A stretch of 64,000 nucleotides of DNA. Origin: Symsagittifera roscoffensis. Lineage: Eukaryota > Xenacoelomorpha > Acoela > Convolutidae. Shown piece after piece: positions 34,225-44,517 of the stretch. The notes under the pieces were generated by a model, which was given only the letters and a program-made list of their open reading frames with translations, did no database searches and was not told the origin of the DNA. A program made the translations under genes and the position numbers. Within the stretch, counting starts at the first letter, position 1. Each line of letters begins with the position of its first letter. Location: contig NC_087071.1 of NCBI RefSeq assembly GCF_963678635.1, forward strand, positions 1,602,537 through 1,666,536, written 5' to 3'.

Positions 34225-36245
34225 GATACTAAATTGACGGTTTTTTTATGTTTATTATCGGATTTCAGTAATTGATGTGGTAAAGAATGAAAAAATTCAT
34301 TTGTCTAATAAATACAAGCTACCATACAATCAATAGTTACAAGTAAAATATACAATTAATCAAAATATCTATCAGCAAGCGTAAATTAATTAGAGAGGAG
34401 AGGCTAGGGTCATGCTATATGCCTTTTCAATGGCAACCCTTGAGAGGATTATCAAAGCACTTAAGCAAAAAACAATATTTGATGAAGTACCAAGAGATTT
34501 TTACTTTAGTGAAAAAACGAGGTTAAAAAATCTTACTTGATCGATACAGCAGTGTATCTTCTGATGAAATTTGTTTAGTGACTATTGGTGCCCTACAATG
34601 TTTCTTTACTGAAGTTACAAATAATCAATCAAATAACATTAACGAAAGAACAAAAAAATGAGAATTTTTTTCTGAAAATTTCGGTGAGATTTATCTCAAA
34701 CTAAGAAAAATTAAATCAAATAAAAGAAGAACAAACTCCTGGCTGTAGCCATATATTGACATCATTTTACTGAAAGGTGCAAATAACGAACGATTATTAA
34801 AAAAATATAGGAAAAATTGATAACAAAAACATAAAAACTGCGATATCTCAAAAACTACGAAATTTTGAGGAATTTATTTTTATCACCCGAGTCGCAACCT
34901 TCAATAGAACTTAGATTATCGTTAAACTGAATGTTTGTAGAGGATCGTACTCATTATGTTTTTTTTTCGATAAACAATTGAGGTTTACAGAAAAATAGAG
35001 AGTTCATCCACAAACAAGTAGCCACTGCTGAATTATAGGCTGAATATTACAATTATAATATGTTAGTAGTAAAACATAACTCAGTAGAAAACGTCGCCGT
35101 CGCGTTTTTGTAATGATGCCACTATATCTACCCAATTTTGATCATAATTTAATGAAATGATCGGTGAAGTTAACCTTATTATGGACAATAACACATCGTT
35201 CACGAGAAATATTTAGGGTTTTTTGTTCCAGCCACTGAAAGTAAAGAGGAACTATGTGCCGGGTGTAATTAATCAATTTTTCATAACTCCACGCAAAATC
35301 AGGTATCACAAATCATAATCAGAATGGAACGAGTGATAGATCATACACAAGCACTTTTCACGACTTTTAATTATTTGTTGCCCCAGTGTAGAGAAAAACC
35401 GGTTTAAAATTCTCTCATTTCCAAAGCTTCATTTAGCTATTCGCAGGAAAAAAATTATTTCAAAATTTGAAAAAATGTTTTTCATAATTCAAAGACATTT
35501 GTAGTCGATTACTTTTTAATTAATTACGTGCTAAACGTTGGTCTGTTCTTCTCATTACAACACGAACAACAAAAAACAAAATCAGGCAACGAGGATTGAT
35601 TGTTCTGTGGTAAGTGTTTAGTAGCCGGAATGTCTGATTCAAAAAAACTTGTAAAATTAGGGAAAATCTTCAGCGACTTTCGCATAGCCAAATTTAATTT
35701 AAAATGGACCTGAACTTAAACTTTTCCTCACAATCAGCAAAAAAAAATTTGGGAGTAACATTTAAGGAAACAAGTTAACATCATTCACCTTAGCGTTTAG
35801 TGTGGATTAAATTTGATAAGAACCTAGTGTAAAACGCACGATTCTGATTGGTTGAAATTTTCAACTTAGAATCAAGTTAAGATCCTCCACCCTACCTCTG
35901 AACTGTTTTGGGGGGGGGGGTGCCACCTCGGTCCCATTTAAACACCAGGATACTGTCAACTTGATGTTTTAAAGTTTTTTTCTTGTTTTATACTTAGTTT
36001 CACCCATTAATTTATTGAATCAGGGTGTACATTTTCGCCACACAAATTCAGGTACTACCAACAAACGCAACTGTAGTCGCATATATGATCAAGTTAAAAC
36101 CTTTTTAATCGTCATACTAGCTGTAATCAAATCTTCCACTTCGTTTTCCCAGTAACGAGAAAACATGGCATGGAATTTTCAATTGTTGCATTATTTGTTA
36201 GTTACACTGCCAGACACGCCAGGAAGCAAAAGTTGTGTTTTCAAC
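34225..36245. other. Gene-free AT-rich region
   Basis: No coding evidence. Contains a repeat related to the element at 2389-2590, in opposite orientation (about 35770-35965; CAAGTTAACATC at the left, GTCAACTTGATG at the right), with an internal G run near 35910. Confidence 0.55.
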
Positions 36246-36473
36246 CAGGGGCGGATTTTCAAAAAAAATTGGAAAATTGATTTTTCGAGCTCTCCCTAAG
36301 CACTTTTTTGCCCCTATTTTGGCTAAATTTTTGAAAAAAAAACAGTCAAAAAAGCCGTTTTTGGGCACTTTTTGAAAAATTTTGACAAAAAAATCGCGTT
36401 TTTTTGGCGCGCGCTCCCCCTCAAAGTTAGTATATATTGGCGCGCGCTCCCCCTCAAAGTCCGCCCGCCCCTA
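36246..36473. mobile_element. hAT-type MITE 1, second copy, 228 bp
   Basis: Begins CAGGGGCGGAT and ends CCGCCCGCCCCTA, with a perfect 8-bp target duplication TTTTCAAC on both sides (36238-36245 and 36474-36481). The interior holds GGCGCGCGCTCCCCCTCAAA twice near the right end, and the same motif occurs near 57935. Confidence 0.9.
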
Positions 36474-36481
36474 TTTTCAAC

Positions 36482-38210
36482 AACTAATAAAATTGAAATG
36501 ATATCTTATATGCATTCTCACTGTTGAAAATAAGATTGGCAGCAATTTAACCCAAATTATCACCGAAAAAAAAGAAGCACGAAAAGTTAGAATGGCAAAA
36601 AAAGTTGGAAGGACATATTTACAATGTTTTATTTCTTACAAATTCAGGCATCTCGGCATCTCAACGCAAAATCCGAATTGATCAAATATGACCTCCTTTT
36701 GAGTCCTTTCTAGCTGTGACTCAAATTTCAAAATGGGACTGTTAAAAATTTAAACTTAATTTTGATTTTTTGATCTTCAGAATTGTTTACTAAAAGATGA
36801 GTAAATGGCAACAGAGGGAGTGGCCAACAAATCCGATTTAGTTATTGTTTCTTTAGATTAATGAACTATTATTATCTTATTCTTCTAGCTTAATTCTAAG
36901 CCCCTCCTCCAACATAAAATTGATTCCAAAATTTAGTTTTTTTTCCAAAACCAACTTTCGTTCGGAACATTCTGAAATTTTTGCATAGCAGCCGAATACC
37001 TTCGTTAATAGACAACTTCTTGCATCAATTTGGCATAGGTATCAAAATTTTGAGTTAAAATGGGACAAACAATTGTGGAATTGACAGACAAGAAAAAACC
37101 AAATGAACCAAATTAAAATTTTAGAGACATAATACCTTAAGACCACTCTACTTTCAATGAGGGGATTAAAAGACGAACTGAATGGCTGGCATTGCTTGGT
37201 CTAATTCGAATGACCGCAAGTCCGATTTCTGAAATATTTTATGGGATTTCTGTCTAACGACGACCTATTGTCTGAAAACTAAATAAAGATACAAATAAAA
37301 TTAAAAAGCCCTTCAAATTAAAGTTTATTATTCATGTTTTTCATATTACTGAGTATATCAGAACTGTAAAAACTGAATTGCAAAAAAATGCCCAAAAATA
37401 CTGATTTTGGGCATTTTATTTGAGTGATTTATACACAAAAGCAGAGAAATATTTTTAATTGCAGCGCTTAAACGCCGCATATTGAAAACTTCAAAAAAAA
37501 ATTCAAAAACGTTTCAAGAGAAACAAAACACACTTAACCTTCTGATAAACTTTACAGTTCACGTTTAATTTTAAAACTATTTGATTACTTTTTTATTACA
37601 TAAAGCGAAAAACTGTACAAATACTTTCAAAAGAAATGCATTGAACCAAAAAGTCTACCAAAACCTTTAAGCAGAAATTTAAACATTACCATCGAACAAA
37701 ATTCATTAATTCAAACACCATTTGAATAAATGCTGCAAGTCGCGTCACAGCCAACAAAGGTAAGCGAAGTTATTGAATCACGAAAGACTAGAAAATAGTT
37801 GACACAGCTTGTTTAGAATGATAACTACAAATCAGCAGAACTCAGCCAAAAAAGACACACCAGCTTCTGATTATTTACCAAAACAACATAGACCACAAAT
37901 ATATTAATAGCTTAAATTTCAATTACGCCTTGTTACGTGTAACATACATTTATCAAGAACTTCTGCGATTCTTCACGGCTTTCAAAACAACGAAGTTTGG
38001 CCAAAGAATAAAAAAAAACATCAACTTGTTTTGATTGTTCATTACTTTTAAACGCTGAATCTCTATTTTACGGAAACTTGATTTATTATCAGCATCATTT
38101 TTATTTGTGTTTCATTTTCAAAACAAATAAATAAAGCTTTAGTTTTATCGAATTGAAGTGTTTTATCTGGTTATTGTGTAATAATTTGAATCAATTCATT
38201 CCTTTTATCA
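36482..38210. other. Gene-free upstream region
   Basis: AT-rich sequence with no supported exon. It presumably includes the promoter of the plus-strand gene starting at 38309, though I see no clear TATA box or initiator. Confidence 0.5.
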
Positions 38211-38293
38211 ACATTATCGAAAAAAACAACACCATTTCATAACGTAATCGAAAAAATTCAACACTATTTTTGACGTAATCGAAAAAAAACAAG
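38211..38293 (+). repeat. 31-bp tandem repeat just upstream of a start codon
   Basis: Units at 38211, 38242 and 38273 share ACGTAATCGAAAAAA then CAACACTATTT. It ends 15 bp before the ATG at 38309, so it lies in the 5'UTR or core promoter. Confidence 0.8.
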
Positions 38294-38308
38294 ACTTGGC
38301 GTGTCAAA

Positions 38309-38510
38309 ATGAGCTCACCTGGTGAAGCGAAATCATCAACAGAAACAACAACAACAACAAAAACAACAACAGCCACGCGCAAGAGTACTTCTTCTTCTGG
38401 TGTGTTGGACTATGAGGAGTACAAGAGAAGAGTGATCGAGGAAGAGAGATTGAAGAGGCGAAGGAGGACTTCCCACGATATCCCCCCTTCCAGCCGAAGT
38501 CCCAACCAGG
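38309..38510 (+). CDS. Unknown gene X, first coding exon
   Basis: ATG at 38309 opens MSSPGEAKSSTETTTTTK, a Ser/Thr-rich head. LDYEEYKRRVIEEERLKRRRR follows, a charged, probably helical stretch with a basic cluster, then DIPPSSRSPNQ. The donor CCAGG|GTGACC leaves phase 1. Purine-rich coding composition stands out from the AT-rich flank. No domain recognised. The downstream exons in matching phase make this a real gene with fair confidence, and the protein is charged and probably largely disordered. Confidence 0.72.
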
Positions 38511-38664
38511 GTGACCGACTTAGGGGGGCTCATTTAGAAAAAAAATAAAGAGCAAAATGAGTGTTTTAGGGTTTGAAACGCACATATATGTTGTCCGAAC
38601 GTCTTCGCCCATCATATTTAGCAAAAAAATATCAATTTATTAACGAACTGATTTTTTTCGCTAG

Positions 38665-38911
38665 ATAAGATGGAAAAAGACGTTTGGACAGCAGATATGT
38701 GAGTTTCAGGCGAAAAAAAAACAATAATTCACAAGTTTCTAGACTCAAAAAAATCTTAGAAGATAAAAAAGTCGACGCGTTGAACTTCGGACGCGTCAAT
38801 AGAAATGAAAAAATGGAACTGACAGAAAGAGAAAAACATAAGAAGTTTCTAGACACAAAATCATTAACCATTGCAGGCTTTTCAAGTTTGAAAAAAAGGA
38901 AACATAGTTGA
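38665..38911 (+). CDS. Gene X, 34-nt microexon or alternative last exon
   Basis: Two readings share this spot. (i) The acceptor TTTTTTTCGCTAG (38664) and strong GTGAGT donor (38699) enclose 34 nt, phase 1 to 2. This can join the acceptor at 39429 (CTAG|TCC) in frame. (ii) A second acceptor 5 nt on (ATAAG, 38669) accepts the same phase 1 and stays open for 80 codons to TGA at 38911, with a Lys-rich, coiled-coil-like sequence (LKKILEDKK, ELTEREKHKKFLDTK). Reading (ii) would be an alternative, shorter C-terminus. Transcript data are needed to choose. Confidence 0.5.
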
Positions 38912-39419
38912 AATAACTTGTTTTCGCTTTTTAACGGCTCTTTAGATTTCCGTGAAGAAAGTTTGGCTGTTCAAAACTTGAAGAGTAAAAAAATTCAACG
39001 AGCAGAATGGGTGAATTATCAATGCCATTAAGATACCTGCTATAACTCAAGGCTTTTTGTCCATTTCAAAACAAACAGTCTGCAAACCTTCACAAAAATT
39101 TCAAAAACTTGTGCGAAGCGCCTCTGAAATTCAATAGAAGTATAATTTAGTTCAAACATGAGCCAAAATTTGGCAAAATAGAACTTGAAGTGCGATAGCG
39201 TTGCTTGTTTAGACCACAATTCAACTCCCTAAAAGTTAAATATAGAGCCTAAAAGTTTCATGTTTCTATAGAGTACATTTTCGAGGGGTTAAATAAATTG
39301 GAGCTAAATTTGCATATTTTGAGAAATCAGAAGAAGTTTCACTTAAATTCAGATTTTGTTGATTTCGAATGAGAAAAAAGCATTTATAACTAGTTGACCA
39401 CTCTGGTCCAAAAAAATAG

Positions 39420-39582
39420 ACGAAACTAGTCCGACAGATGCCAAAAACGAACACGTGGCCAACTGGCTGACAGCCAACGGGAAAAACAACCAGAAAAAGC
39501 AACACTTCGAAAAGACAGTCGGCGAAATTGACAGAATAGTTGAAGAACTGAAAATGAAAGGAGTCCAAGAACCGACCAAACG
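39420..39582 (+). CDS. Gene X, internal exon
   Basis: From acceptor AAAAATAG (phase 1; or CTAG at 39429, phase 2) to donor CG|GTATCA, ending in phase 2. Encodes DAKNEHVANWLTANGKNNQK, then QHFEKTVGEIDRIVEELKMKG, a good amphipathic helix. It can join the first exon directly or through the 34-nt microexon; both paths keep the frame. Confidence 0.72.
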
Positions 39583-39941
39583 GTATCACACAAACAAACC
39601 TTTATTAGTTCTAAAATTACAAACTCTTGAAATTTTGACAAAAATGATATTAAAAAAAAACTATAAGATCGTTTCCTTTCTCGGTTCATTCGAGTTCCAT
39701 TTTTCAATACCAATGTTTAGTTGTTCAAAACGAGCTATGAATTTTGCAAGCGAAAAAAATTCTCAAAAAGCATTGGCACCATATTTTTATCAATAGATCA
39801 CATATCTAGTCGTAAAACTAATTTGATTCGTTTTTTGTGTGAATAAAAATTTTTTAAGCACAATTGCAAATAAATTCATAACCAGAAAGAATTGCGCATT
39901 TAAATAAAATTGAGTCTCAAGTTTGTTTGATCCGCTTGAAG

Positions 39942-40138
39942 CGACCACCACTCTGATTCAATCTCACTGACGGACAAGCAGAGAAAACACGGCAAAGATA
40001 AACACAGTGTAAACAACAACAACTTGAAGGGCATTCTGAAAGATTCTGAAGACACATTGCACTTAGCACTGGCAAAAGAGAAATTGATGAGAGACGAAAA
40101 CGGGCAAGATATTTCCGAAGAGGACGAGGACCTTTCAG
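39942..40138 (+). CDS. Gene X, internal exon
   Basis: Acceptor CGCTTGAAG (phase 2) to a strong donor TTTCAG|GTGAGT (phase 1). Encodes RDHHSDSISLTDKQRKHGKD, then NNNNLKGILKDSEDTLHLAL and an acidic end (DISEEDEDLS). This overlooked plus-strand exon lies opposite a longer, meaningless minus-strand frame. Charged and hydrophilic; family unknown. Confidence 0.75.
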
Positions 40139-40596
40139 GTGAGTTGTATACATAAAAGATTCAATCAGACCAGTATCTTGTTAACGGGTAGCGCCCGTTA
40201 CATCAATTCTGCTAGCCAACAACATCCAGTTTTGGTTGATTAGCCCTCAAAGTTTTCCAAAAATACCGACATTAGGTAAAATTAGAGGAGAGCGCGCCGC
40301 ATATTGAACTTTTTTTGGTCAAAATATTCCAAAAATGCTTAACAAGTTTGTTTTAGCCTGATTTTGTTTAAATCTTCCTGCGGCGCAGAATTTTTTTGGC
40401 CAAATTGGGTTTTCATATTAACATCAGAACATGAAGCTCATTTAATAACTCTCTTTTTATTTCCATTTTCCCATTTTCAGAATTGTATTTTCCAAATACG
40501 TTATTTTTTAAAATTTCAGAATGCGAAATCAACTAAACTTACTAGAAAACTAAATTTACTTTTAATCATCTTGCAGAATCCTATTTAAAAAAAACT

Positions 40597-41140
40597 ATAT
40601 ATATCGGAATGTGAATTAGACAATCGTTTTAATTTCAACTATGGTAAATTGCAATGTGAACTAAATTAGAATTAACTTTTCATCTTGTTTCAAAATCGTT
40701 TTTTTTAATATATCGGAATGCGATTTTGACAATCGTTTTATTTTAAATTATGGTGAATTGAATTGCAATGTCAATGAAATTAGAATTAATTTTTCATCTT
40801 GTTTCAAAATCGTTTTTTTTTTAAATATATCGGAATGTGATTTTCACAATCGTTTTATTTTATACTATGGTGAATTGCAATCTCAATGAAATTAGAATTA
40901 ACTTCTCATCTTGTTTCAAAATCTTTTTTTTTAAATATATCGGAATGTCATTTTCACAATCGTTTTATTTTAAACTATGGTGAATTGCAATGTCAATGAA
41001 ATTAGAATTAATTTTTCATCCTGTTTCAAAATCATTTTTTTAAAAACATATCGGAATGTGATTTTGACAATCGTTTTATTTTAAACTATGGTGAATTGAA
41101 TTGCAATGTCAATGAAATTAGAATTAACTTTTCATCATAA
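40597..41140 (+). repeat. ~112-bp tandem repeat of an intron 3' end, five copies
   Basis: Units begin at TATCGGAATG near 40602, 40711, 40828, 40938 and 41049 (spacing 109-117 bp). Each ends in ATTAGAATTAAYTTTTCATC. The last unit runs directly into the acceptor TTTTCATCATAATTCAG of the next exon; the others have TTGTTTCAAAATC in place of a CAG. It appears that a splice-acceptor region was amplified and the extra acceptors were lost. Confidence 0.88.
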
Positions 41141-41145
41141 TTCAG

Positions 41146-41411
41146 AATCAGCAGAAAATTTATCGCTTGAGGATTCGAAGAAGAAATGGAATGAGGCGCA
41201 GAAGACACGCTACGTGAGGGCGAAACAGCCTCGCAATGTGGAGATAACACTGACTAACGAGGAGATATTTGACAAGAGGACACCTGTGGACAAAGAGAGT
41301 AATGGCTGGTGGAAGAGTTACTGCCAACAGGCCAGTCATGTCCAGTTTGACACCCATGCAGCACAAAACACACAAAAAATATATTACGATTCGCAAAAAA
41401 TAGTATTTTGA
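41146..41411 (+). CDS. Gene X, last exon (main form)
   Basis: Acceptor ATAATTCAG, phase 1, in frame with the 40138 donor. Encodes ESAENLSLEDSKKKWNEAQK, then RNVEITLTNEEIFDKRTPVDK and SNGWWKSYCQQASHVQFD, ending at TGA 41409-41411. The assembled protein is about 300 residues. A weak internal donor (GAGA|GTAATG, about 41310) would be phase 1 and could splice to the exon at 41730. No family recognised; the Trp-rich end and charged helices suggest a cytoskeletal or scaffold role, but this is a guess. Confidence 0.75.
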
Positions 41412-41524
41412 ACCATCAAAAAAACTTGATTTACGTTAAACAATTTTTGATTTACGTTAAAACATTTTTGATTTACGTTAAAAAATTTGATTAACTTAGA
41501 GTAAATTTTTGATTAAAGTTAATA
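41412..41524 (+). repeat. ~24-bp tandem repeat after the gene X stop
   Basis: TTTTTGATTTACGTTAAA is repeated about four times with decay from about 41425 to 41520. It lies in the 3'UTR or the intron leading to the exon at 41730. Confidence 0.75.
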
Positions 41525-41729
41525 AAAAATTTTTGATCCTCAGAAAAAAGTATTTTCATATTTAAATTTTAAAAAATTGGTCCACGGAAAAAAAATCTCG
41601 TCGTCATCGTAAAAAATACTTGGTTCACGTAAAACAAATTTCAATTGATCTAACGTAAACGTAACGTTTTCATATGATGAAATTGCATACAATTAACTTC
41701 AAATAGCTCACTCAGTCAAACATTTGTAG

Positions 41730-41920
41730 ATCCGCATTTGCAAATGGCGTCGTTTACAATTAACGAACACGAACAATATATAATACAACTGGACATCACT
41801 TTGACAGGCCCCTCAGCCGAAGTCGCCGCCTGGAGCAAAGTCCCCCCAAGGTCCACAAGGGGGGCGTACGTATCGCGGAGCAGGAAATCGACGTCAGAGC
41901 ATGTTTTAACCTCGAACTGA
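41730..41920 (+). CDS. Candidate alternative last exon of gene X
   Basis: Acceptor AACATTTGTAG, phase 1. Encodes DPHLQMASFTINEHEQYIIQ, a GPSAEVAAWSKVPPRSTRG stretch, then a Ser/Arg-rich end to TGA (41918-41920). GC content is clearly above the flanks. It could be the true last exon of gene X through an internal donor in the preceding exon, or the end of another plus-strand gene. An ATG at 41744 also allows a short independent ORF. Assignment to gene X is inference. Confidence 0.5.
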
Positions 41921-42835
41921 TTTTTTTTATTCTGGACTTATAAAACTGTAAACTATACAGAAGCAACTAACTTAGTTACGAAATGCTTAGTTTGAACATA
42001 TTGTGAAAAAGTTGTAACTTAAAAATCTGTAGAAGCTGTAAATTCTGAGTAACAAAACGTCGATGAAACTTTTTATTAGTAGATTGTTAGATGGCAAATT
42101 ACCATATCTGTTTCCAGTTATGTATTCTATCAGATAATTTACCTCATTTATTTTCTAGTACCACTCGAAAAAAAATAATCATATTATATATTAAATGTAT
42201 TCCGATTTAGATTAATAAATTTTACCTGTAAAATTGATTTTTTTTCCAAGTCAACTTTGTTTCGTGCCTATATAAACATAATGCTCAAAAAAGCAGAAGA
42301 TACGAAACATTAAGAAAATCATCAACAGTTTTGGCACTGTAAGTCTCAACAAATCATAGTTTCATTTTTCAGTTGATAATCGCAGGTAGAAAACCAACCC
42401 CGAAATCTTCTCACCACAACAACTTCAAGCTTGCAATTTCGTCTTAAGTTTTCATTTCAAATTTCTGAGGGTGTTTTACTCCATCAACTCCAATTGACAT
42501 TTATTAATTGTACAAAAATTTGTGGATTAAAAACCAAACTCAGTTCCAATTTTCGTGCAAAATTTGACGGCCCGATATGATTGGAATATTTACACAGAAG
42601 CGAAGCTGAGCTTCGCACCACTTACGATACAAATATGAATGACAATGAAAAAAAATGCTATAGAAGCCCAAAATATCCGGAACAAAATTGCCTCCACCAT
42701 TAGAAACTCTGGGAGCTTTGGGAATGCTATACAGAAGACAAAAAATAGACATTTCTGTGGAGCTAAGCAGACAGAAATAAACAGACGGACAATCTAAAAT
42801 AGCCAAAACTTTCTATTTGCAAGAAAAACAGGTCT
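41921..42835. other. Intergenic, no gene seen
   Basis: AT-rich. The minus-strand frame at 42540-42806 overlaps a repeat-like stretch (GACAGAAATAAACAGACGG) that continues between the tRNA-like units below. Confidence 0.5.
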
Positions 42836-42837
42836 CA

Positions 42838-42930
42838 AATGGAATCGAACCCCCGGGCTTTGTCGTCTTAAGCATGGGGGTTACAGCAACTTGGAATAAA
42901 GCTGAACCATCGAGCTACGGGAACTAAGCC
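42838..42930 (-). mobile_element. tRNA-like unit 1
   Basis: On the minus strand TAGCTCGATGG (A-box-like) precedes GGTTCGATTCC, a perfect B box, by about 50 nt. The anticodon region is longer than in a normal tRNA and there is no acceptor-stem pairing. First of three similar units on the same strand. Confidence 0.65.
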
Positions 42931-42964
42931 GACAAAAACAGACGGAAGATAATCCGGAAAAGCA

Positions 42965-43065
42965 AGAAAGTGCCCGGCCGGATTGGAATCGCAAATTTTT
43001 GCCATCTCAAGCATCTGCCTTACCTATACGCCAGATGCACCGCTCGGTTGATTGGTTTCGAGTTT
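42965..43065 (-). mobile_element. tRNA-like unit 2
   Basis: Minus strand: TGGCGTATAGGTAAGGC as A box, then a decayed B box (GCGATTCCAATCC). It is separated from unit 1 by a spacer containing CCGACAAAAACAGACGG, which is also present before unit 1, so the tRNA part and its spacer were duplicated together. Confidence 0.55.
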
Positions 43066-43484
43066 AAAATTAACAAGCGGTAACAAAGCCGAATAAATCT
43101 GATCATAAATTTTTCATGCTGAAAGAAAGTCAGAAAAAATTCTTAACTTATAAAAATGTTCCTTTCCCCTCAGAGCTCACAAGCGCGCAAAATATATTTT
43201 TGTTTCGAGCCAATAGGTTGATATTATTTACGCCGAAATATGTTAAGCCGATAAAAAAAAATGTGGAAAGTGAAAATTTAACAAATCGAGCTGGTAAAAT
43301 TACAAGCAATGTGAAAAACAAATCTAGATTCAGCCGCATTTTTAAAACGCTTAAAACACCACACTTAAAATTAATTAACGCTAAAATAAACTATTTTTAG
43401 ATGTGGCAACTAAGTCGACAACGCATAAGCTGACAATTAATAGACCGAAACTTTTTGAACCGGAACAATTACCGTTTGAAAAAA

Positions 43485-43565
43485 ATGGGGCTGGACAGAT
43501 TCGAACCGCTGACCTATGCCCTCCCAGAAGTATTGGTTACCACCAGGCTAAGTGTACGTGAAAAA
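43485..43565 (-). mobile_element. tRNA-like unit 3
   Basis: Minus strand: TAGCCTGGTGG (A box) and GGTTCGAATCT (10 of 11 of the B box). Upstream lies a faded spacer (GTCGACAACGCATAAGCTGACA). There is no acceptor stem. With units 1 and 2 it forms a loose array over 720 bp. Confidence 0.6.
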
Positions 43566-44517
43566 AGTCTAGGACCCAATTGCAATACCCTTGCTATCGC
43601 AAGGGCAATCATAAGATGAAAAGTTCTATGTGCAAAAATAGTTCAAATTAATAGTTCAAATATTTTCGCCGAAGTTTTCATGAGTGTCTGCAAACAAGTC
43701 TCCAAGAAAACTAGAAACACTTTGGTTTATAAAGTTTCTTGTTCTTTTTCAGCACTAAAGATGCTTTTAGAGCATATAATTCAAAAATCGGGTCACTAGA
43801 AGACTTAAAAATATTCGATTGAGTCAGCGAAACTTCATTTAGTTCAAGAGTAATGTGGAGAAAAACAAGCTATTATTTTGAATTTCTTCGCAACACCAAA
43901 TATAAACTAAACCCTAACACCAGAATTACACTATTATAATAAACTCCGTGAAAGATTCAATATCGAATCCCTGCCCCCGTCAACATGACCTCACGCCAAA
44001 AAACGCTTCGGAAAAACACATCAAGCTCCACGTGTTTTAAAACTCTGGGAAAAATTAATCACCTTGTTTCCATTACCATGCATTGGTAAATAAGGCATGG
44101 TCACAGGGGCGGATCTAGGATTTTCTCGCCTTAAGAATAATTTTAGGGTCGGTCGGTCAAAAATGGATTTCTGAAAAAGTATCAAAGGGGGGACTGGAGT
44201 TTGTGATAAAAATCCTGCCAAATTTGTTCACGCACGGAAACATTTTTCAGTATTTTGAAACAAAAAAGCATGATTGTCAGATAATACACATGAAAAACAT
44301 TCACAGCGTTGGTTAATGCATTTATAAGACGAAATTACTTTTCTTTTTCCCTTTTAGTCACCAAAAAAAGTACTTTTTCCGACAAAAAAAAATACTTTTT
44401 TTTCCGCTCCCTGCTATTGAAAATATCTATTTAAACCCGAATTCGATTCTGGATAAAATTAAACTGGACAGGGTAAAACTATACACTTTCATAAAATACA
44501 CTGAAATTGATTACTTG
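43566..44517. other. Intergenic, with a fragment of hAT-type MITE 1
   Basis: The only recognisable item is CAGGGGCGGATCTAGGATTT at 44104, a left end of the MITE family of 33925 and 36246, continuing to about 44220 without a matching right end. The minus-strand frame at 44021-44221 is element sequence, not a gene. Confidence 0.6.
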
